Notes: generated from the sequence alone by a model not told the origin. 64,000 nt of DNA from Chlorocebus sabaeus (GCF_047675955.1 NC_132931.1:1612001-1676000); one strand, 5' to 3'; shown: positions 23,521 through 35,299, counted from the stretch's first letter. Numbers and translations: made by a program.

Positions 23521-24960
23521 CTGAGATATTGTCTGTTACAAGAGTTCCACAGATTTCATGTACCTGTTTAGCTTATTTCACATAAATATGAATTCTTTTT
23601 GAAAGTTAGCCATTTTAAAGTTAATTTCTCAGCATTAATAGTGTTTTATTTTCTTCCTTTAGGCCTTCCAAATATATAGTCATACTCTCATATTACACAG
23701 TAAGCTCCACAATGACTGAAACGGTTTATTTTTACTTACATTTGTATCCCAAGTGCCTGTCGTACAGTAATCAATCAGTATATAAATATTTGAATGAATG
23801 CAGAGGGAACACTATAGGAATATGTACCATATACAGTAACTGTCTCTGGATGATGACTAAAACATTTTTTTCTGCTTGTCTATATAGATCAGGTTTTGTA
23901 AATAGTGAGTATTCTTTTCTAACTGGAAAAAAAATTAAGGGAAAACAATCACCCATAAGTTTCATTCCTTAACTGAGGTCAAAGGATAGCTTATTGTTTT
24001 GCTAGAATTGATTGGATGTTTCCTGTAAGTCCCAGATGAGTTGCCTGGAGAGAGGAGTGACTTCTGAGGGCATGACATTGAACCCAGGAATAGGAAGTGG
24101 ACCCTCAAGAAGGATAGCGGGAAACTACTCACATCTGCAAAGTGTTTTTGTTTTGCTTTTCTGAGACGAAACTGGCTTGCATCCTGAGCCTTAAGAAGGA
24201 GTACTAATAGTTCTGGGAGCTTTGTAAGTAAGCTTTGTACCTCTCTGTCCTTTTTAGGGTACCTGGACCCGGAATAAATCCTAGCTCTGGGGCACAGTTT
24301 ATAGAATCCTAACTGTCCCAGCAGCAGAGATCATTTTTACTCTGTTTTCCCTAACATGAGTGGGACCAATTGAATTGTGCATTCTTTATGTCCAGGTTGC
24401 TCAATCAAGCTCCTCTTTATTGGAATGCAGTGCTCCCACAGGAGCTGCATGTGGCCCCTCAGAGCTCCCTCCTGTAACCACCAGTGCTGGTGGTGGTTAC
24501 CTGTCTAGGGACAGGTCTGTCTACCCAGGAGAGAAAGAGTTGAGTTTCACGCAGTTGATCCCCTATGTTTCTTCCTGTGTTTACAGGATATGCCGTCTGT
24601 AGCTCTGATGTCCAGTCTGGGTGTGCCGACTCTCCTACCTTCTACCGTAACAGACACTGTCACCACCACTACATAGCCTTTCAAATGATGGCACTCTCTT
24701 TTGGTGGTACCCTTGCTCTCTTTTTATACTTAGAAGCAGCAGAATGAGTGGTGTGTTTAACTGATACACATTGGTCCTGTGATAGTTGTTTATTTTTATT
24801 AAAAAATGTTCATGTGTGAATTTTAACAAAACTTTAAAATTTGGAACAATTAATGACTTCAAATCCATACGAAGCTGTGAAGATAGTACAGACAGGTCCT
24901 GTGTACTCTTCTAGTTTGCTTAATCTTACATAACTGTAATACGATGTCGAAACCAGGAAA
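23521..24960. other. Mostly unique intronic sequence
   Basis: An L2-like scrap lies at 23700-23800 (AATCAATCAGTATATAAATA). The rest is unique, with two adjacent perfect inverted repeats at 24474-24516. No exon is seen. Confidence 0.45.
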
Positions 24961-24964
24961 TTCA

Positions 24965-25100
24965 TGTTTGTGCAACGTATGTGTATAGTGTCATGCACAT
25001 TTTATCTCATACGTAGATTCCTGTAGCCACCACCATAGTCAAGATACAGAACTATTCCATTACCCCAAAGACTTCCCTCCTGCCTTTTTAGTCACATCCT
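24965..25100 (-). mobile_element. L1M 3' UTR remnant, antisense
   Basis: CACCATAGTCAAGATACAGA and ACTATTCCATTACCCC match the reverse complement of the old L1M 3' end. Confidence 0.6.
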
Positions 25101-25104
25101 GTGT

Positions 25105-25412
25105 CAGCAGTCCCCAGGGCTGCCCCCAGGTTTCGTAATTCGCTTGGGGCTCTCACAGGTCATACTTATTCCTTGCTATGGTTTGTTGCAGTGAGGGGAT
25201 ACAAAGCAGGATTAATAAAGGGTAGTTGTGCATTGAGCAGATTCTACAGGACACCAGCACTGTTAAGATTCGAAGAGTCTTCTCCCAGCAGAGTTGCCCA
25301 GGATGTGCTTACTTCCCCAGTAAACTCTAGCAACACGTGTGAAGTGTTTTTTATTGTGAAAGCTCAGGTACGCCTCAGAATCCAGGGTTTTTATTGGAGG
25401 CTGGTCACATAG
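25105..25412 (-). mobile_element. LTR-like remnant, family unassigned
   Basis: GTTGCAGTGAGGGGATACAA and CAGGGTTTTTATTGGAGGCT have the look of a reverse-oriented ERV LTR. I cannot name the family. It abuts the MST LTR that follows. Confidence 0.4.
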
Positions 25413-25804
25413 TGTATTCATTCGTTCATTCTCACATTGCTATAAAGAAATACCTGACTCTGAGTCATTTATAAAGAAAGGAGGTTTGATTAGCTCACAG
25501 TTCTACAGGCTGTACAGGAAGCATTGCAACTTCTGCTTCTAGGGAGGCCTCAGGAAGCTTCCAATCACAGTGGAAAGCAAAGGGGGAGCAAAGTGTCTCC
25601 CCTGGTGGGAACAGGAGCAAGAGAGAAGGTGCTACACACTTTTAAACAACCAGATCTCACAAGCACAGAACCATAGGGGATGGTGCGAAACCATTCATGA
25701 GTAACTGCACCATGATCAGATCACCTTTCACAGGCCCCACTTCCAACACTGGGGATTACAATTCAACGTGACATTTGAGTGGGGACACAGATCCAAACCA
25801 TATC
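25413..25804 (-). mobile_element. MST-type MaLR solo LTR, antisense
   Basis: Begins TGTATTCATTCGTTCATTC and ends GATCCAAACCATATCA, the reverse of the TGATATGGTTTGG start of MST/THE1 LTRs. AACAACCAGATCTCAC and CAACACTGGGGATTACAA are diagnostic internal blocks. No internal retroviral genes remain. Confidence 0.88.
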
Positions 25805-25866
25805 ACATAGGCATATGCGACTTTATATCACATAGACTTTATATCACATATCACATAGGCTTTGCG
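25799..25866. repeat. Short imperfect tandem repeat at LTR edge
   Basis: TATCACATAG units recur with TTTATATCACATAGAC spacing just past the MST terminus, overlapping its last bases. Confidence 0.7.
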
Positions 25867-26347
25867 ACTGACTCCAGAAGGAAAGCAGGTGTTTACCATA
25901 AATCATACAGTTTGCACAAAATATCTAGACAAGCTGGAACAATGTGGTTCAGTACCGTAACCATACAAAACACCCTTATCACTTAGGGCATAGGGCTAGT
26001 ACAAGACCTCAGTTTCTAGGAGCTGACCAAGGGCCAGTCTCACATGCAGGCCCGTCTGAGAATGTGCATCATTTGAGCAAGTCAGGCTTGCTGGGTTAAC
26101 TGTTTATACCAATTTCCTTCCCCTCCTCTCCCTTGCTTTCACCACTCTTAACCTGGAAAAAGCACTAATTTGTTCTCCTTATCTGTAGTTTTGTCATTTG
26201 GAAAGGTTGTATGAATCCTAGAGTATTTGAACTTTCAAGATGGAGTTTTTCAAAAACTCAACATGTTGCCCTTGAGCCTCCAGGTTTTTACATGTGTTAA
26301 TGGTTTACATGTGTTAATCCCTTGTAAAGTTGATTAGCATGTATAAT
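25867..26347. other. Unique intronic sequence
   Basis: No gene or named repeat recognised. GGTTTTTACATGTGTTAATG and TTTACATGTGTTAATCCC form a local 16-bp direct repeat near 26284-26318. Confidence 0.5.
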
Positions 26348-26633
26348 TTTTTTTTTTTTTTTAAAGACAGAGTCTCACTCTGTTGCCCAGACTGGAGTGC
26401 AGTGGCATGACCTCAGCTCACCACAACCTCTGCCTCCTAGGTTCAAGTGATTCTCTTGCTTCAGTCTCCTGAGTAACTGGGACTACACCACACCCGGCTA
26501 ACTTTTGTATTTTTAATAGGACGGAGTTTCACTCTGTTGGCCAGCCTGGTCTCAAACTCTTGACCGTGTGATCTGCCTGCCTCAGCCTCCCCAAGTGCTG
26601 GGATTACAGATGTGAGCCACCATGTCCAGCCAG
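26348..26633 (-). mobile_element. Antisense Alu
   Basis: T run, AAAGACAGAGTCTCACTC, end at ATGTCCAGCC. GCATGTATAATTTT repeats at both edges (26338 and 26633), the target duplication. Confidence 0.92.
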
Positions 26634-26696
26634 CATGTATAATTTTAACATAATGGCTAATCACTCATGAGGGGAAGAGATTTTTGAACATTTTTA

Positions 26697-26821
26697 AATA
26701 ATAGAGAGACAGGGTCTGCTGTGTTGCCCAGGCTGGTCTTGAACGCTTGACCTCAAGCCATCCTCCAACCTTCGCCTCCTAAAGTGCTGGGGTTATAGGC
26801 ATGAACCATTGCACCTGGCCC
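26697..26821 (-). mobile_element. Antisense Alu right-arm fragment
   Basis: GAGAGACAGGGTCTGC to TTGCACCTGGCC, no T tail. Confidence 0.75.
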
Positions 26822-27179
26822 CGGGGAAGGGATTTTTGTATTTATTAAGCATTTAGTATGTATCATTGCTTTATTTATAGCCATGTTATTCTATGGTCTC
26901 TACAATAACCTTATTCATTCAGTTATTGTTCTTTCAACAAAGATTTGAGAACGTATGATATGCCCAGTTGTGCAGGGAAAAAACTCCTCAAACTGTATTT
27001 TTCCTCTGCTCACGCCAAGCAATCATCAACACAGAAGACTTCCATGACCATATGTGTGCGGATTCTTCCCCTACACACCACACCGACTGGGTGTCTTCTA
27101 GTTCACTTCCTGCACTATCTACCAGGAGATAGTGTCAGATCCCACAGGGTGAGGACTCAGTCTCCATGACTGCCCCTCC

Positions 27180-27640
27180 TAACCCCCATCAGTTGCAACT
27201 CCAGGCCTCCAGAACTTCTAACTGACCAGCTCCAAGTTCGGGTTCCCATGGCTCCCTTTTTAGGTTGGATTAATTTGCCGAGGTGATTTGCGGAACTCAG
27301 GGAGATGCTTATGTTTACCGGTTTATTGCAACGGATATTGCAAAGGATCCAGGCGAAGGAGATGCTGGGGGTGAGGAATAGGGGAAGGTGCAGCACTTCC
27401 ATGCCCTCCCTGGGTGCAAGCCCTCCAGGAACCTCCACTGTGTTCAGCTCTCTGAAAGCTTCCTGGGCCCAGTTCTCTTGGGTGTTTATGGAGGCTTCCT
27501 GACATCAGCATTCGTCCGTCAGAGTCTAGAGCTGGACCCTCTCTGGGGAGGGTTTAAGACCAATCCAGGGTAGAGTCCTGCCTTGGGGCAGGTAAAAGGA
27601 GGGTAGAGAAAAGTCAGAGAGGCTGCCCATGAGGCCTAAC
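27180..27640 (-). mobile_element. LTR-like remnant, family unassigned
   Basis: CCGGTTTATTGCAACGGATA and GTGTTTATGGAGGCTTCCTG suggest a reverse-oriented ERVL-type LTR. It is not confidently placed in a family and has no coding remnant. Confidence 0.4.
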
Positions 27641-27669
27641 ACACCCAGCCTTATAACACAAAAGCCTGG

Positions 27670-27967
27670 GGCTGGCCATGGTGGCTCATGCCTGTAATCC
27701 CAGCACTTTGGGAATCTGAGGTGGGCAGATCATTTGATGTCAGGAGCTCGAGACCAGCCTGGCCAACATGGTGAAACCCCGTCTCTACCTAAAATACACC
27801 ATGGGCATGGTGACAGGCACCTGTAGTACCAGTTACTCAGGAGGCTGAGGCAGGAGAATTGCTTGAACCCAGGAGGTGGCGGAGGTTGCAGTGAGCTGAG
27901 ACTTCACCACTGTACTCCAGCTTGGGCAACAGAGCGAGATCCTGTCTCAAAACAAAACCAAACCAAA
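27670..27967 (+). mobile_element. Alu
   Basis: GGCTGGCCATGGTGGC head, tail of AACCAAACC units. Confidence 0.9.
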
Positions 27968-28170
27968 CCTAGGAGGAGGGCTATGGTAGTTACCAGCCAG
28001 GGACCGTGGATGAAAACCAATATATAACATCACACTGGTACTATTTGAGTCAATAGAAGTGTAACAGTGGAGAAGGAAAATAAGGTCTCTGTCCTCAGCA
28101 AATTGCATTCTGGCAGTGAGGGAGACAGATCAACAGGTAAAGAAGTAAATAAAAAATACTTATTAGAAAT

Positions 28171-28496
28171 AGGACATGGAGGCTGGGTGCAGTGGCTCAC
28201 GCCCATAATCCCAGCACTTTGGGAGGCCAAGTTGGGTGGATCACTTGAGGCCAGGAATTCGAGATCAGCCTGGTCAATATGGCAAAACCCTGTCTCTACG
28301 AGAAATACAAAACTTAGCCAGGTGTGGTGCCACATGCCTGTGGTCCCAGCTACTCAAGAGGCTGAGGCAAGAGGATCGCTTGAGCCTGGGGAGGTCGAGT
28401 GTAGTGAGTCATGATTGCACCACTGCACTCTAGCCTAGGTGACAAGGTGACACCCAGTCTCAAGGAAAAGAAACCAAAAATAAGAAAAGAAAAAGA
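28171..28496 (+). mobile_element. Alu with AAGAAAAG tail
   Basis: GGCTGGGTGCAGTGGC head. AGAAATAGGACATG precedes the head (28164) and recurs after the tail (28494), a 14-bp target duplication. Confidence 0.92.
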
Positions 28497-28507
28497 AATA
28501 GGACATG

Positions 28508-28612
28508 AAGGCTGGGCATGGTAGGTCACATCTGTTCAAGCCTGGGCTACGTGGTAAGACCCCGCCTCTAACCCACCTTGTGCCCCTCCGCCTGCCCCAA
28601 GAATAATAAGAA
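28508..28612 (+). mobile_element. Deleted Alu fragment
   Basis: Head GGCTGGGCATGGTAGG jumps directly to TTCAAGCCTGGGCTACG, so about 60 bases are lost from the middle. Confidence 0.7.
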
Positions 28613-28874
28613 ATAGGATGTGGAGAAATGGCATTGGGTCCACGACAGAGGTGAGGGTGGGGTAGGTTGGGTGGGTAGTATTTCACAGAGGCTAGGGAAG
28701 GCTTCTCACAGTCTGATATGAAAGCTTAGACCTAAACGATGAGAAAGAAACCACCTCCTGGACAGCAAGGGCCACGGCATTCCTCACATTGGAACAGCAC
28801 TTGCAAAGGCTTTCCCAACAAAGAGGGAAGTGGAAAGGATAGCAGTTTGAAACACTCATTTATTTTTTGTTTTT

Positions 28875-29027
28875 ATTTTTTTATGAGAGAAGGTCTCTGT
28901 TGCCCATGCTGGAGTTCAGTGGTGCCGTCATAGCTTGCTGCAGCCTCAAATTCCCATTCTCAACCAGTCATCCTACTTCAGCCTTCCTAAGTGCTGGGAA
29001 TAGAGGCGTGAGTCATTGCCCGTGTCC
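28875..29027 (-). mobile_element. Antisense FLAM/Alu monomer
   Basis: TCTCTGTTGCCCATGCTGG to GCGTGAGTCATTGCCCG. Old. Confidence 0.7.
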
Positions 29028-29350
29028 ACAGTACTCATTTATTATTCTCAAAGTTCTGTAGATTAGAGGTTCAAGCAGGCTCCACTGGGTATTCTGCTGA
29101 GGACCTCAGGAGGTCAGAATTAACATCGGCCATCCTGGGTTTTTATTTGGAGGTGATAGGGAAAGTCTCCTTCCACACACACTCATGTTGGCAGAATTCA
29201 TTTTCATGTGGTGAAAGTGTGAGGTCCTCATTTCTTTGCTGGCTGTCAGCCAGAAGTCATTCTCGGCCTCTAGAAGCCACTCAAATTTCTTGACTTTTAG
29301 TCTCCTCCAGCTTCAAAACCATCAATAGTGATTTGACTCTCCCTAACTGC
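29028..29350. mobile_element. Ancient repeat, family unassigned
   Basis: CTGTAGATTAGAGGTTCAAG and TTGCTGGCTGTCAGCC are common in an old mammalian interspersed repeat, but I cannot name it from sequence alone. Confidence 0.4.
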
Positions 29351-29369
29351 ACATTTTGTCCCTTCTGTT

Positions 29370-30910
29370 TTTGAAAAAGATAGCTTTATTGAGGTATAAT
29401 TCACATACCATACAATTCTCCCTTTTCAAGTGCACAATTACAACCATTACCACAGCCAAATTTAGAATATTTTCATCATCTCACAAAGAAACCCATGCCC
29501 TTTCTCTATACCCTTTATTTCCATCCTGTTCCCTCTCAGTGCTAAGTGACCACCAGTCTATTTTCTGTCTCTCTAGATTTCCCTGGTATGGATGTTCAGA
29601 TGAATGGAATCATATAATGTGTGGTCTTTTATAACTGGCATCTCTCACTTAGCATGTTTTCAGGGTTCACCATGTTGTAGCATATATCAGTACTTCATTC
29701 CTTTTTATGACCAAATAATACTCCATTTTATGGATATACCACATTTTGTTTATTAATTCATCACTTGATGTACATTTGGGTTGTTTCTGCTCTTGGATTA
29801 TTATGGATGATGCTGATATAAACGTTCATGTACAAGTTTCTCTGTGAACATATGTTTTTGTTTCTAGTCTAGGAGTGAAATTGCTGGTTTCTATGGTAAT
29901 ATTGTTTAATCATTTGAGAAACTGCAGGGCTTCTCCACAATGGCTGTACCATTTCGCATTCCTACAAACAATGTATGAGGGTTCCAGTTTCCCCACATCC
30001 TTGGCAACACTTGTTATTTCTGACTTTTTGGTTCTAGTCATCCTACTGGATGTGAAGTGGCATCTCATTGTGGTTTCGTTTTGCATTTCCTTGATGACAG
30101 ATGATGTGGAACATCTTTTCACATACTCACGACTGTTTGACTATCTTTCTGGAGAAATGTCCATTCAGATCTTTTACCCGTTGAAAAAATTGTTACTTAG
30201 TTTTTATTATTGAGTTATAAGAATTTTTTATATATTCTGGATGGAAGTTCCTTATTACATAAATGACTTGCAGATGTTTTCTCTCATTCTGTGGGTTCTA
30301 TTTTCATTTGATATGGTCCTCTGAAGCACAAACATTAAAATTTTGTTGGAGTACAATTTATCTGTCTTTTGTTGCTCCTGCTTTTGGTGCCATATCTAAA
30401 CATCCTTTGTCAAATCCAGTATCATGAAAATTTTACCTCTGTATTTTCTTCTGAGAGCTTTAGTTTTAGCTTTTACATTTAAGTCTTTGATTGATTCTGA
30501 GTTAATTTTTGTATGTGGTATGAAATAAGCATCTAACATCTAACATCGTTCTTTTGCATGTGGCTATCCAGTTTTCCCAGCACAATTTGGTGAAAAGACT
30601 CTTTTTTCCTCCATTGAATAGTCTTGGTACTTTTGTGGAAAATCAGTTGACAGAAGACATGTGGGTTTATTTCTGAAATCTCAATTTATTCTGTTGATTT
30701 CTATGACTGTCCTTGTGCCAGTACCACACTGTAGTAATTCCCATGGCTTTGTAGTAAGGTTTGAAATCAGGAAATATAAGTTTTCTTACATTCTTTTTCA
30801 AGATTGTTTTGGCCATTCTGGGTCCTTGTTCTCTTCTGCATTTTAGGGTTCGTGTGCTTTCATTGGGCCCATCTAGATAATCCAGGATAATCTCCTTATT
30901 TCCATGATTA
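29370..30910 (-). mobile_element. Antisense L1M, 3' UTR into ORF2
   Basis: TTTATTGAGGTATAATTCAC at the left is the reverse of an L1M 3' end. ATGGCTGTACCATTTCGC, CTCATTGTGGTTTCG and GTGCCAGTACCACACTG then follow reverse ORF2 to about 30910. All open frames are short and broken; the copy is dead. Confidence 0.88.
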
Positions 30911-32030
30911 GTCAACTTAATTATATCTGCAAAGTCTTTTTGCAGTGTAAGGTGACTTAATCACAGAGAGTGAAGGTCATGGGTACACAGGTCCTGTGAG
31001 GCTTAGTTTGGTGAAAAGGTGGAGAATGATAGGAGCAGAGAGGTTGGAGAGGGACATCGGAAAGGGAGTTTCAGAAATATTACATAGTTTGCCTAAAATC
31101 ACATTTCCAGTACGTGGCAGAGCTGGGGTTCGAGTGCACATATGACTGATGTCTGTGATTTCATGGTCCATACCAAATCAGTCTTCTTAGACTCAGAGCT
31201 ATTGTTATTGTTTCTGTCTAATACATAAAGAGCTTTTAACGTATGCCAAGTAATGCACAGAGCACTCCTTTATGTTTTTCTAGCTCTTAAAGAGCATCTG
31301 TAGAAGTCTTTTGGCATAGATAATAGGCTCTACTGGAACCAGCTTAAGAAAAAAAGAAAAAAGCAGTTAGGGGACCAGGGTGTATGACTCAGAATCTGAG
31401 GGCAGGTGTACAGCTAAACCTTAGCCAGGGATTGGATCTGGGAGATTGAAATCACTCAGGACCTACCGGGCCTTCTACTTTTCTCTGCTTCTTGGGGTAT
31501 GTCTGTTTCACTCTGTAGACTGTCCTGATGCTCAGACCACTTGATGGAAGATGATCAAGTTACACAGTTCCATCATTCAAGAGAACAGCCCCGAGTTAGT
31601 CCCATTTCCAAAACTCCAAGCAAAAGACTCTAACACAGTTGGAGAGAATCAGCTGTGACCCTGAATTGGGGGACCATTCACCTTATACAAACATAGCTGC
31701 TGCCAGCTTATCTTTGCGGATTGAGAGGACAGTTTCCTGATAACACGGGAGGTTATGTGCTAGGCAGACTCCCCAAACTATGTTCATTTTAGTAACATCA
31801 TACATATAGTATATTTCATACATATAGTGTACTTCATACATATAGTACAACATCATACTTATAGCACAAAATTTAAAACACTTAATTGATCTGTGCAAAA
31901 AAATAGGTATTTCCTTTTGCCTATTTCTCTTGGAAGGGAAGAAAAGGGACATCAGGATGATAATGGCAAGATTAACTTAGACTTTCAAAATAATTTGAAA
32001 CCCAGAACTTGGTATACTAAGTGTAGGCTT
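30911..32030. other. Mostly unique intronic sequence
   Basis: A small MIR/L2-like piece may lie at 31200-31310. A 20-bp tandem repeat lies at 31797-31858. The rest is unassigned and no exon is visible. Confidence 0.45.
31797..31858. repeat. About 3-copy tandem repeat, period near 19-20
   Basis: Units of the form TCATACATATAGTATATT repeat three times, with a fourth decayed ATCATACTTATAG. Confidence 0.8.
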
Positions 32031-32031
32031 A

Positions 32032-32222
32032 CTTCAGCCCAGGAGTTCAAGACTACCTGGGTAACGTGGCAAAACATCGCCTCTACAAAAAAATACAACA
32101 GTTAGCCAGGCGTGGTGGGAGTATTGCTTAAGCTCGGGAAGTCAAGGCTGCAGTGAGCTGCGATCACGCCACTGCACTCCAGCCTGAATGACAGACCCTC
32201 TTCTGAAAAAAAAAAAAAAAAA
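32032..32222 (+). mobile_element. 5'-truncated Alu
   Basis: Starts at TTCAGCCCAGGAGTTCAAG, A run at 32203-32222. Confidence 0.85.
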
Positions 32223-32615
32223 GGAAGCTTAATGCTTAGTGATGTCTCTGCCACTTACCACCTTTTTGATGGAATAAGTCACGATTTCTTAATGTTAGTA
32301 TCTTTATCTCTTACCATAGGACGTAGTAGATGGTCTTTAAAAACATTCTAGGCCTCTATTCTTTTCTTTTTTTCTACTTCTTATTTTCTTCTTTTCTCCC
32401 TCAGCCTTATCTACTATTTATAAATGGCTGATGTCTTAGATCTAAATCCTGACCTTGGAGGGCTTTAACCTTGCAGAGGAAGTAAACAGTAAACTTGAGA
32501 GTTCTTTCTAATTAGATTTCCCTCTCCCTGCCAATTCGCATTAAATAACTCTTACAGATCTGACCTCTAAGGTAGATTACCATTGTCTTCTTTCCATTCC
32601 CACTGTGTTACCTCT

Positions 32616-32785
32616 TATTATTTATTTATTTATTTTTGAGACAGGGTTTCACTCTGTTGCCCAGGCTGGAGTGCCCTGGTGCGATCTCAGCTTACTGCAG
32701 CCTCTGCCTCCCAGGTCCAAGCGATTCTTGTGCCTCGGCCTCCTGAGTACCTGGGATTACAGGCAAGCGCTACCACGCCTGGCTA
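32616..32785 (-). mobile_element. Antisense Alu, left part
   Basis: (TTAT)n then TTTTGAGACAGGG to ACGCCTGGCTA. CACTGTGTTACCTCT flanks both ends (32600, 32788), so this is a complete short insertion. Confidence 0.9.
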
Positions 32786-32895
32786 CCCACTGTGTTACCT
32801 CTGGTCCTCTAATTGTAGTTGTCTCTTGGTCAGTAGCTGTGTCTCCTGTTCTGTACTTCTACCTAATCTAACCTAGAAATTGCCTCTCAAGTTTT

Positions 32896-33199
32896 TGTTT
32901 GTTTGTTTTTTTAGATAGCGTCTCCCTCTGTTGCCCAGGCTGGAGTACAATGGCGTGATCTTGGCTCACTGCAACCTCCGTCTCCCAGGTTTACATGATT
33001 CTTGTGTCTCAGCCTCCTGAGTAGCTGGGATTACAGGCGTCTGCCACCATTTCCAGCTAATTTTTGTATATTTAATAGAGACTTTGCCATGGCTTTGCCA
33101 TGTTGGCCAGGCTGGTCTCAAACTCCTGCCCTCGTGTGATCCACCCGCCTCGGCCTCCCAAAGTGCTGGGATTATAGGCGTGAGCCACCGTGCCCAGCC
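32896..33199 (-). mobile_element. Antisense Alu
   Basis: (GTTT)n head, end GTGCCCAGCC. A partial repeat of the GAGACTTTGCCATGG block occurs at 33078-33100. Confidence 0.9.
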
Positions 33200-33200
33200 A

Positions 33201-33222
33201 AGGTGGTGGTGGTGGTGGTGGT
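33201..33222. repeat. (GGT)n microsatellite
   Basis: Six GGT units adjoin the 5' end of the antisense Alu. Confidence 0.9.
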
Positions 33223-33433
33223 TGTTTTTCTATCATAGAGTAAAATTGATTTGGGAGGAGTATAATGTTCTGGGAATTTTTAAATTTTAATAGATTTATG
33301 TAAGCACCTCCACAATCAGAATACAGAAGTTTCATCACCTAAAAACTTTCTTGTGCTCATCCTTTATAGTCATATCCTTTCCTACCCCTAGTTCCTAAAT
33401 GGAATTATACAGTGTGTTAAGTTTTAAGATGGC

Positions 33434-34112
33434 TGCTATGGTCTGAATCTTTGTGTGTCCCCCAAATCCGTATGTTGAAATTCTTTTTTTTTTTTTTTTT
33501 TTTTTTGAGACGGAGTCTTGCTCTGTCGCCCAGGCTGAAGTGCAGTGGCCAGATCTCCACTCACTGCAAGCTTTGCCTCCCGGGTTCGCGCCATTCTCCT
33601 GCCTCAGCCTCCCGAGCAGCTGGGACTACAGGTGCCCGCCACCTCGCTCGGCTTATTTTTTTGTATTTTTAGTAGAGATGGGGTTTCACCGTGTTAGCCA
33701 GGATGGTCTCGATCTCCTGACCTCGTGATCTGCCCATCTCGGCCTCCCAAAGTGCTGGGATTACAGGCTTGAGCCACCGCGCCTGGCCCATATGTTGAAA
33801 TTCTAAACCACAAGGTGATGCTACTAGGAGGTGGAGCCTTTGGGAGGTGAGTAGTTCATGAAAGTGGAGCCCCCATGACTGGGGCTTATAAGTGCCCTTA
33901 TAAGAGACAGCAGAGAGCCTAGCCTGTCTTCCCCTCCCACCATGTGAGGACACAGGGAGAAGGTACCTTCATTGAACCACCAGACACCAACATCTGATGA
34001 CTTTTTGATCTTGAACTTGCCAGCTTCCTGAACTGTGAGAAATAAATTTCTGTTTTTTGTGACCTACCCAGTTTATGGTATTTTGTTCCTGCAGCCAGAA
34101 GGAACTAAGATG
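33434..34112 (+). mobile_element. MLT1A-type MaLR solo LTR, split by an Alu
   Basis: Begins TGCTATGGTCTGAATC, then GAGGTGGAGCCTTTGGGAGG, ACTGTGAGAAATAAATTTCT and ATGGTATTTTGTTCCTGCAG in MLT1A order. Solo LTR with no internal region. Confidence 0.88.
33484..33790 (-). mobile_element. Antisense AluYR-type (Old World monkey lineage)
   Basis: TATGTTGAAATTC at 33471-33483 and 33791-33803 is a perfect 13-bp target duplication inside the MLT1A LTR. On its sense strand it has CAAGCC, the GAGATGGGC form of GAGACGGGC, GCGAGGTGGCGGG and GATCTGGCC (a decayed GATCCGGCC), which match the cercopithecoid AluYR consensus and not human AluY. Confidence 0.9.
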
Positions 34113-34506
34113 CTGGCTTCTATCAGCATAAAGCCTTTGAGATTCATCGAAGTTGTTGGGTGTACTGATACCTGTTGTTGTTTTCCTGAGTAGCATTCTG
34201 TTGTGTGGATGTACCATAGTTTGTTTATTCATTCTCCCATTGAAGGATATTTTAGTTGTCATTTTTTTGCCATCACAAATAATGCTACTATCACTGTTTG
34301 TGTATAGAATTTTGCAAATAGCAGTTTTTATTTCTCTAGAGGAAATACCCAGGAGAGGGATTACATGGTTGGATGGTCATTGTATGTATACATTTTTGAG
34401 AAACTATAAAAGTGTTTTCTCTAGTGTCTGTATATTTTGCATTCCACTAGGAATGTATGAGGGTTGTAGTTGCTCTGCATCCCTGCCACCACTTGGTATT
34501 GTCAGT

Positions 34507-34732
34507 ATTTATTTTTTTTCTGAGGTGGGGTCTCATCTGTCACCCAGGCTGAAGTGCAGTGGTGTGATGATACTGGCTTGCTGCAGCTTCCACCTCCCGG
34601 GCTCAAGTGATCCTCCCACCTCAGCCTACTGAGTAGCTGGAACCGTATCCATGCACCACCATCCCTGCCTAATTTTTTTTTTTTTTTTTGTATTTTTTGG
34701 TAGAGAGTGGATTTTGCCATGTTGCCCAGGCT
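34507..34732 (-). mobile_element. Antisense Alu, truncated
   Basis: GTCAGTAT occurs at both edges (34501 and 34735), so the insertion into the L1 is bounded. The terminal GCC-rich end is missing. Confidence 0.88.
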
Positions 34733-34845
34733 CTGTCAGTATGTTTTATTTTGACCATTCTAATAGTGACAGCTCATGGTGGTTTTAGTTTGCATTTCTC
34801 TAATGACTGAACAGTGTTGAACAACTATTCATGTGCTTCTTTGCC

Positions 34846-35299
34846 ACCACAATAACTGCAAGGGACCTGAGTTTTAAATCCTCCCTACTTAAAAGTAGCA
34901 AGTTAGTCTCCATAGTTGCATGGATATTGTCCCTAGACGACAAACTTCTTGGTTGGAGGCAAAAGAGGAGGACACAGGTCACAGGACATCAGCAGAACCA
35001 GCTTCATGTCCACATGGACTGACTACCTTTGTCCTGTAAGTTCCCTGTGGGCAATGACACAAGTAGGAAATCCAAGCTCAGGGAACTGAGCTCTCCATAA
35101 GGGGTGGCAAACAAACGTTTCAAACCTTTGATGTGAAGGGAGACATTATATTTACTGTACTGGACAGTTAACAAATTGTCTTCTGCTGTGGAAGGAACTA
35201 TCATCTTTCTCTTGTAAGGATGTTCAATATACAAACATTGTTGACTGGACAGTATGTAGCAAAGGCTTCTCACGGAAATGTGCGACACCAGTGTGTCTG
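34846..35299. mobile_element. Unclassified 0.45-kb insertion in L1
   Basis: L1 reads up to ATGTGCTTCTTTGCC, then unrelated sequence follows until CTTCTTTGGTAAAGTGTCTG resumes L1. CTTCTTTG at both joints looks like a target duplication. The inserted piece has no recognised family. It could be an LTR or an old DNA element. Confidence 0.55.

Noticed and set aside
29875..30213. 112-codon frame that looks protein-like
   Set aside because: Reverse complement of L1 ORF2, so the frame is accidental.
34153..34632. 159-codon open frame
   Set aside because: Reverse L1M sequence followed by antisense Alu. No protein family is matched in this direction.
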